From the NCBI GenBank assembly GCA_038496445.1, contig JALMLS010000179.1, positions 124,001 through 188,000 of the forward strand: a stretch of 64,000 nucleotides of DNA, written 5' to 3'. Within the stretch, counting starts at the first letter, position 1. Each line of letters opens with the position of its first letter. The notes under the pieces were generated by a model that was not told the origin of the DNA, did not search any database, and saw nothing but the letters and a program-made list of their open reading frames with translations. The translations under genes were made by a program, and so were the position numbers. This document shows, piece after piece, positions 56,696-64,000 of this stretch. Source of the stretch: Trichosphaerium sp. ATCC 40318 (taxonomy: Eukaryota; Discosea; Flabellinia; Trichosidae).

Positions 56696-58506
56696 TTAGA
56701 TACTAAACCTTCCATAGCCAACATTCTCAAGAAAATTTACTCTTTCGAATGTAGCTTCTCTTCCTCTCTTTTTGATAATCTCTCTTGTACCCATAATATC
56801 TTTTTTCATGAGAATATCATCCTCATCAACATTCCAAGGCTTTATACGTAAACCAGAAACAGCTAAAAAGTCAAGTAAGTCAAGACTGCAAAAGAACCAG
56901 AGTTTATGGAAAAAAATTTACCTCCTTTTGCTAACAAATACTCTCTTGCTGGATTAACGTTCCCAGAGTAGACTACCAATGCGTATAGTACAATTTCCAT
57001 CTTAAATCTATACATCAATAACATTAGAATAAAACCTCGTTTCTCAAATCTTCAAGGCATATAATGCCTACATACCCAGTCTCAGTTTGAAGATCGTCAA
57101 TAACCCTTTATAAGAAATAGTCAAAAATCTGCTTATTTGTACAAGCGATGTTGGAAAACTTTTTCAACATACTTTTTTATGTACTCATCTCTAGCAACTA
57201 AAGGGAATCTAAAACATACCCATGCTTAGTACACCAACCAAAATAATTGTTTTAAAATAATACAATGCATTACTTACGGACTTCTTTGCCGTTTTGGGTC
57301 AGGAAGGTTGCTGTCGGAGTCTTTTCTTTTCCTTTTTAGCTTCGAGAAAAAGTAAGAAAATAATAGGAAAAAAGAAGTATGAAAAAGGACTCTTGACGTA
57401 CTGGTGTACTGGTCTCATCAACTTCACTGATAGGTATATCTGGTTTAGATGTTACTATGCGCTTATATCTTGCCATTAAACTCTGAGCTGTTCTCTTGCC
57501 CTTGCAGACCCTTTTTTTTGCAATTACCCAAAAGTTTAAATGCTAGATAACATTAGTCAGTGGCAATCGTATTTCTTTCATTTATCATTAAAAATATTCT
57601 GAAAATATGTGAATATCTTAGACAGGTACATCAAGTCATAAACATCATCAAGATAATTTAGCAAAGTCAGCAAAATAATAATTGGCGTTTGGAAAAAGTT
57701 TTTTTTAGCGTAAATATCTGTCTCCCTCATACAGCTTGGTATCTTTATAATATTTAATTCAGAAACACATAACCTTATCACTAACCACCGAGATAAGTAG
57801 AACTTGGAAATGATCTGGTGCGTGAGGGAGACAAACGTTTACGTTCTTTCCAACAAATATGAAAAAAAAACAGTCACGTGCATTTGTTTCAAACGGAATG
57901 CCAGCAGCATAGTTTTTTACATAGCGTATAATAGCATCGTCATCTGTTTTAGAGTAATGCTCCAGGTTCGTCTTTTTTACAGGTGAAAGAATTTGTGACC
58001 GAGAAATGGCATATTTTGCTACTGACTACAAAGAGGAATAAGTGACAAGAAAAAAAAAAACAAGTGTTATTTATGGAAATAGCTCGCTTTTTATTGTTTT
58101 AGTGAGCTAGCGTTGCGTGTATGCTTTTAGTTGCCTTTGTTTGGTTTTATTAGAAAAACGCGCTGTTGCGTACCAAAAACCGTTTGTGTTTGATACAGTT
58201 GGGTATAAACTCTTCTTTAACCGCGTTTACTCCTGGTGGTGCGTATTCACCGTCTAGGACTATATGAAGCACGTTACATGCCTCTGGAGACTCTGATACA
58301 ACACCTCCATGCTCCTAGTTGCCAATTAAACTCGTTTAATAATTAAAAAAAAAGTCATTTTGGCGGTATTTAAAACGTACTCTTATTTGCTCTGCTATTT
58401 CTTTGCCTTCATCAGAATCTTCGTGTACATAGAATTGTCTCGATTGTATTTCGCCTTCAAGAAGAAATTCAAATACGCGAGGCTTTGTGACAGGTTGCTT
58501 GCTCAT
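56696..58506 (-). CDS. RAP1: Telomeric RAP1 (TERF2IP-like): BRCT, Myb, RCT
   Basis: Spliced exons give three RAP1 modules in order. BRCT: FEFLLEGEIQSRQFYV, REHGGVVSESPEACNV, FIPNCIKHKRFL (58506-58190). Myb-like: EHYSKTDDDAIIRYVKNYA (57,980-57,880) and later GKRTAQSLMARYKRIV (57,500-57,455), first and third helices; the exon with helix 2 is not resolved. A nuclear signal (LKRKRKDSDSNLPDPKRQR) follows, then the RAP1 C-terminal domain: EYIKKVIDDLQTETG, YALVVYSGNVNPAREYLLAKG, KPWNVDEDDILMKKD and EIIKKRGREATFERVNFL. Human RAP1 joins shelterin via TRF2 through this domain. A complete protist RAP1 is notable. A possible GC donor (GCACGTGAC at 57881) ends the first Myb exon. Confidence 0.8.
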
Positions 58507-58681
58507 AGTTGCTGAAATATATTGTTTTAACTTAACCACAGTGTCAAAAGTTAACAAAACGTTACTCAAGTACAGGTTATACTATTGTATATGCCTAGGG
58601 AGTGTTCAAGATACAAAGTTGTTGAAAACGTGCTGATAGTTTAAGTTAGACGTTGTGTTTGGATTACTGTTGCCATACGTT
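58507..58681. promoter_or_regulatory. Divergent region between RAP1 and topoisomerase II starts
   Basis: 175 bp between opposite start codons, so both genes probably share promoter sequence. No TATA box seen. Confidence 0.4.
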
Positions 58682-61600
58682 ATGCAACGCTTGGTGGGCC
58701 TCAATTCCGCGCGTCTAACGCGACAACAGAGACTTCCAAGTGCGAAAACTCGTGTACAGACTAGCAAGTGAGTTCACTCTTTTAACGCCGTGACACGCTA
58801 CCATAGACTCACTTGATATTAACTACGAAAAATTAGCGCCAAATTACGTGTATTACTACCACAACACCACAAACCAGTTTTCCAAGCGCGTCAATACCGT
58901 ACATCTGTCTTAAATCATGAAGCAGCAAAAGATGCTAGTAAGAGCGAGCCAATATGGGAGGAAGTATATCAGAAGAAGAGCCCAATACAGCACATCCTAT
59001 TGCGTCCAGACAGCTACGTAGGCAAGAACGCGTACATTTTTATCAAAACGCCGTTAAAATAGCTTTGACGCATACAATGTATTATGCAGCGATCGTTTAT
59101 GCTGTTTCTTGCTTTTGTTCCTAACATCAAAAAATAATACTTATTCTGTACGCGTAGGAAGCATAAAAGAAGCCAATGAAAAGCGTTGGATCATGAATGA
59201 GGAAAAATTTCGCTTATTGTAAGCAGCACAAAGCGTTTTTTTTTGACATATTTTTATTTTATTTTAACGTCTTTTTCTTAATCTTCACCTAGGGATTGTT
59301 CTTTTGTACCTGGACTTGTAAAAATATTCGATGAGATACTAGTGAATGCAGCTGATAATATACAGCGTCATAACAATACTGTACGATTGATTACATACGA
59401 ACTTAAAACAAAACTTTTTTTTTTCAATCTTTTTTTTCCCTTTTTTTTTGCTGCTTCAGTTGAGTGTCTGTGGCGTTTTTATTTACATTTACGCTGTAGA
59501 AAGAAATAAGAGTATGGATTAACGAAGAAGATAATCTCATATCAGTCTACAATGACGGTTATTGTATACCAGTAGTGTTGCATAAAGGAGAGGGTATGTC
59601 GTACTTTTATGATAGTTTTTAACGCATCACGTTATTGATAATTCACTATAAATGATGTATATGTGTTTATGTGAATCTAAAGATGTATTTTAGGCATTTA
59701 CATACCTCAACTTGTTCTTGGACAGTTATTGACAGGTTCAAATTTTAATGATCAAGTTTCCAAAGTTACAGGTGGTAGAAATGGTATGTTTATTCAAATA
59801 GGAATACACGTGTATTTTATATCGGCTATTATTCTATATACCCTTTAAAAGGTTTTAAGTTTAAACTAAGTGAACTCTGTGCGTAGGTTATGGTGCAAAG
59901 TTAACGAATATTTTTTCGACACATTTTCAAGTAGAAATTGTTGATGGAAGACGTGGACTCAAATACACTCAAGTATGGCTTTCAGATCGCTTTGAATATC
60001 AATGCAACCCTTTTACATATTCTAACGATCATTGAACAATAGACGTGGAGTGGAAACATGCAAAAGTCTGATCCTGTCATTGAAAAAATCGAAAAAGGAG
60101 CTGCAGATTATACTCAAGTAAAAGCTTTTTTTTTTGACTTTCGGCATTTGTCTTACCATGATCTTTTTAGGTAACGTTTCAACCTGATCTTGAAAAATTT
60201 GGTATTAAAACATTGGGCGCAGACAATAGTGTTGATTTGATGAAACGGCGTGTTTATGATATTGCTGCATGTAATGAGGTAAGATTTTCAAAAAACTCGC
60301 CCGAATTGATTTAACACTTATGTCAGTTTTTTTTTCTTTCTATTTCGTGCTTTCTTGCACCAATGTAATTTTGTTTTTCGCGTATCATAATGTTTTTTTT
60401 AATCTCTGTAACACACTATCAAATACTTAAGCCTTGTGTTTGTTGGTTTTCCAATAGAGTATAATAAGTCAAACTTTTATTTGACTGGGAATTTTTTTTC
60501 AGCGGTGTTTATAACGCTAGCTCGCCTTAGCTTTCTGTTGAGCGAATGTCGCAATTGTATTCCCAATATTTTATAAGTTTAATATGATTTGAATGCTGTT
60601 TCATGTGAGTTCAGTGTGTTAACTCTTGTACAGGGTGTTGATATTTATTTGAATGATCAGAAATTATCAAGTTCTTTTGAAGGATTCTTCAACCTCTTCA
60701 ACCTAGACAGCGGCGGTGGTATGATTTTAAAACTAACTGATTGTATTCCCTTACTAATTGTAATTAGGTGTGTTTAAACGTATTCACAAGCGTTGGGAGA
60801 TAGGCGTGGGTGTTGCAAAGGATTCTTCGTTTGCTCAAGTTTCATTTGTAAACTCAATCAACACAGTTCGAGGTATACACTGTTTCGTTCATCTCTCTTT
60901 TGCTAACAAAATGTTTTCTAGGTGGTACACATGTTACAGCTGTAGTTGATCAAATTGTAAATCACATAATGACTTTCTTGGCCAAGAAGCATAAAGACAC
61001 AACTGTAAATAAGGCTACTGTAAGAAACAACCTAGTTGTTTTTGTAAATTGGTACGCAAGCAGCCCAAGACATTATAACAACCTCAACAATAACTATATA
61101 CCACTAATTATTTTAATTTAGCTTAGTAGAGAACCCTTCATTCGATGCACAGACGAAGGAAACTCTAACAACTCCTCCAAAGGACTTTGGATCAAAACCA
61201 AAAGTTCCGCCTGAGTTTATTCAAGGTTTTATTGAAAATACTCCAATCATAGATGTTATACTAGCTCAAACACAGGCTAGAGTATGTTACTTTCATTATA
61301 TCGTAGTTTGTTCTCATACGTATCATTAGGAACGTGCAGCCTTGATCCGTAGTTCTAAGTCTTCTGGTCGTTTTGCGATCCTTGACGTTCCAAAATTGGA
61401 AGATGCAGGTTAGTGTCTTTGTGTTAAGTATTGATGATGACTCACTGCTCGTTAGGTTTGGCTGGATCCAAGAAAGCAAGGGAATGTACTCTCATTTTGA
61501 CAGAGGGTGACTCTGCAAAGGCTATGGCAGTTGCTGGTCTTGCTAATTTGAACCGCGAATATTATGGAGTATTTCCACTAAGAGGTAAAATTACACAAAC

Positions 61601-64000
61601 CTGTTTATTCTAACAAAACCTTTTGAATAGGTAAAATGCTCAATGTAAGAGATGCTAGTGATAAGCAAGTTGCAAATAACGCTGAAATTAGCAATATTCA
61701 GACGATATTAGGTATGTTGTTTGTTTTGTGCGCTTTGGTTTTTTAAGACAGTTGTATTAATTATGCTTTTCTAAAATACAGGCTTGAACCATAAATATGA
61801 TTATACTCAAGAGAATCATTTCAAGAAATTACGTTATGGTAAAGTAATGCTCATGACTGATCAAGATACTGATGGTTCACATATCAAGGTAATTAAGCAC
61901 TCAAGCAATTCAACCGTTTTTAACATTTTGTTAGGGTTTATTCCTTAATTACTTGCAAAATTTCTGGCCTGCATTGGTTGAAAGTGGCGAATTTATTGAA
62001 GAGTTTATCACGCCTATTGTTAAAGTATTCAGAGGAAGTAAAGCAGTCCAGCAGTTCTTTAGATTGGCTGAATACAATAAATGGAAATTAACACTTGATG
62101 AAGGAAGTCTTTCAAAGTACCGTATTAAGTACTACAAAGGTTTAGGTACGTGTTTTTAATTTTCATCTGTCCGCGTGTAAATAGTCACATGGGTTTTCTA
62201 AATGTTTTGGCAAATCACGTGATATTTTGGTTGCAAAGATACAAGAGTTTAATTTCTTTTTTTTTAGGTACAAATACTGCAGATGAAGCAAAGGCTTACT
62301 TTAAAAACCTTAAAAAACATCGTATTGGAATAAAATGGGATGACCGTGGTAAAGAGTCTATTGAACTAGCGTTCCAAAAGGACTTGGCTGATGACCGTAA
62401 GGTACTGTATTACAAAGAGATCTTCAAAACTAGGCTGTTTTTCTTATTTTTTTCTTAGACTTGGTTATCTTCTAAACCAATGGAAAAAGAAGACGAAATT
62501 CGTGACGGCGGTGTTGTATCTGTATCGAATTTTATTGATTCTGATATTCGTGAATATTCTCATTCTAATAATATTCGGTCGATTCCAAGCGTTATTGACG
62601 GACTCAAGCCCTCACAAAGAAAAGTTTTGTTTTCTTGTTTCAAGAGAAACTTGACGAAAGAGATAAAGGTACTTAATTTCTTTCGCTCTTTTTTCAATTG
62701 TTGTTGCTTTGTTATTGTGTATTTATTCTATTAGGTCGCTCAACTTGCTGGATATGTTTCAGAGCATGCTGCATACCATCATGGGTACGTTAGAGCAAAA
62801 ATTTTAAAAACATTTTGAAGTATTGAGTGATTTTTTATTTGTTTATTTTTTTGCTTTTAGTGAAATGTCATTGCAAGCAACAATTATTGGTATGGCGCAA
62901 GATTATGTTGGTGCAAATAATATGCCGTTACTTTATCCTTCAGGTCAATTTGGTACACGTTCAATGGTACGTCTTCACTCTGAGTTAAAATGCAATTAAA
63001 CAACAATCCACTAAATTATACACTGAAACTAATGTACTGAAAAGGGCGGTAAAGATGCTGCATCAGCGCGTTACATATTCACCCGAATGGCCAAGTACAC
63101 AAGAGATCTTTTCCCAGACGCAGATGACAATATCTTGAATTATTTAGACGATGATGGTTTCTCAATTGGTACGCTTCAACAAAACCATCAGAAAGGGTTA
63201 TCGCAGCCTTACTTATTTTTAATATAGAACCGGAATATTATGTACCTATTATACCTACAGTACTTGTAAATGGTACAGCTGGTATTGGTACAGGATGGAG
63301 CACAACAGTTCCAATGTATAATCCAAAAGAAATTATAGATAATCTTCGTCTTAAGTTAGAGAACAAACCAATGAATGATATGTTACCTTGGTACAAGGGT
63401 TTCACAGGAACAATAGAAAGAGAACCAGAAGTACGTATAAAGAATCTCTAGAGAGTAGAAAAATCGCGCTAATCTCTTGACACTTAGAGCGAGCATAAAA
63501 TCATTACAACAGGTGTTGCAATGCCTGCAGGAGAAGATACTATGGAGATTTCTGAACTTCCTATTAATAAGTGGACAAGCGACTACAAGGCATTGCTTGT
63601 TAAACTGGCAAAACAGGAGACAAAGACGGACGATTATTACAAACCAGCTTTAGTTCAAGGATTCTCAGAGTTGCATACTAACAATAAAGTTTGCTTCAGA
63701 GTTGGTGTTACAGACATCAAAATGAACAGAATGGTGAAAGCTAAAGGTACGTCTTAAACACTCATTGGTATTTAGACTTAATGCAAGCACTCAAAAATAA
63801 CATCAAAGCAGTGCGCCAGCGGTGATGGCAAAAACCTGTTTTCCACTTTTTCTTATTTTTTTCTTAAGACGTATCTTGTTGTGTTTTGACTCTCTTTCTT
63901 AGGTGGCCTTGAGAAGCGTTTTAACTTGAAAACAAATCTATCTACAGCTAACATGCATCTATTCGATGCTAAAGGACAACTAAAACATTATCAGTCTCCT
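58682..64000 (+). CDS. DNA topoisomerase II, partial at window end, possible mitochondrial leader
   Basis: ATG 58682 gives about 55 residues with no Asp/Glu and many Arg ([19 protein letters not shown] onward), followed by [20 protein letters not shown], the usual type II start. Next come [11 protein letters not shown] (ATPase site), GGRNGYGAKL (ATP lid), [15 protein letters not shown] and TDQDTDGSH (TOPRIM), [28 protein letters not shown] and [15 protein letters not shown], whose tyrosine forms the DNA link. The Arg-rich acidic-free leader suggests mitochondrial import, as known for a Dictyostelium topoisomerase II. Many short introns, including GC-AG at 59022-59157. The C-terminus lies outside the window. 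Confidence 0.95.
59022..59157 (+). other. GC-AG intron in topoisomerase II (donor GCAAGA)
   Basis: The exon ends SYV plus one base and the next continues G-SIKEAN, matching the universally conserved TYIGS. The GT inside the codon GTA would give a stop. Confidence 0.85.

Noticed and set aside
1-64000. CRISPR array, rRNA, bacterial operons
   Set aside because: No regularly spaced repeats, no rRNA-like segments, and introns throughout show a eukaryotic nuclear genome.

Overview
This is a compact, intron-rich nuclear window from a eukaryote. It carries about 30 protein-coding genes on both strands, most cut into many exons by short introns (roughly 40-140 nt, T-rich, ending TAG or CAG, often with GTACGT-like donors). 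I see no rRNA, tRNA, CRISPR or bacterial operon signals. The gene content points to a unicellular amoeboid or opisthokont-grade protist, most likely Amoebozoa. It includes actin-fragmin kinase, an arrestin fused to MIT domains, expansin-like secreted proteins, a peroxinectin-like animal heme peroxidase, class C (GABA-B/Grl-like) receptors with C-terminal coiled coils, and a type II topoisomerase with a mitochondrial-looking leader. Lineage is inferred from this set only.

Layout. 0-3.2 kb: an F-box protein and a coiled-coil/basic protein (both minus). 4.58-5.46 kb: an apparent retroposed element with a 16-bp target-site duplication. 5.8-8.75 kb: an AlkB-type dioxygenase module, an F-box and an actin-related protein, possibly one fused gene, overlapping tail to tail with a GPI-type arylsulfatase (to 10.96 kb). 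11.6-13.8 kb: MIT-MIT-arrestin. 14.7 kb: a single-exon F-box protein. 16.3-19.1 kb: a secreted DsbA-like protein and a CIR1-like nuclear protein. 19.5-22.3 kb: dihydroxyacetone/triokinase. 22.5-27.3 kb: a coiled-coil protein and a duplicated expansin block with flanking repeats. 27.8-31.1 kb: heme peroxidase. 31.5-39.1 kb: a small protein, MTHFR, methylthioribulose-1-P dehydratase (divergent from MTHFR), CAAX protease Ste24 and a bacterial-type PH-domain protein. 39.3-40.7 kb: an extended SDR reductase. 41.8-49.3 kb: two tandem class C receptors. 50.2-53.3 kb: RluA-type pseudouridine synthase and a CDIN1 nuclease, head to head. 53.7-58.5 kb: actin-fragmin kinase, KCTD/BTB protein and a telomeric RAP1 homologue. 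58.7 kb to the end: type II topoisomerase (cut off by the window).

Functional threads: two one-carbon/methionine enzymes share a promoter region; chromatin and DNA maintenance genes (RAP1, CDIN1, topoisomerase II, CIR1) sit together or nearby; secreted and surface proteins (sulfatase, expansins, peroxidase, receptors) form the second main group.

The most unusual signal is at splice level. At least eight introns need GC-AG splicing to keep frame and conserved motifs. Five of them start with GCACGTG, and the palindrome CACGTG is strongly over-represented across the whole window. Exon boundaries given here were read by eye; gene outer limits are more reliable than individual splice sites.
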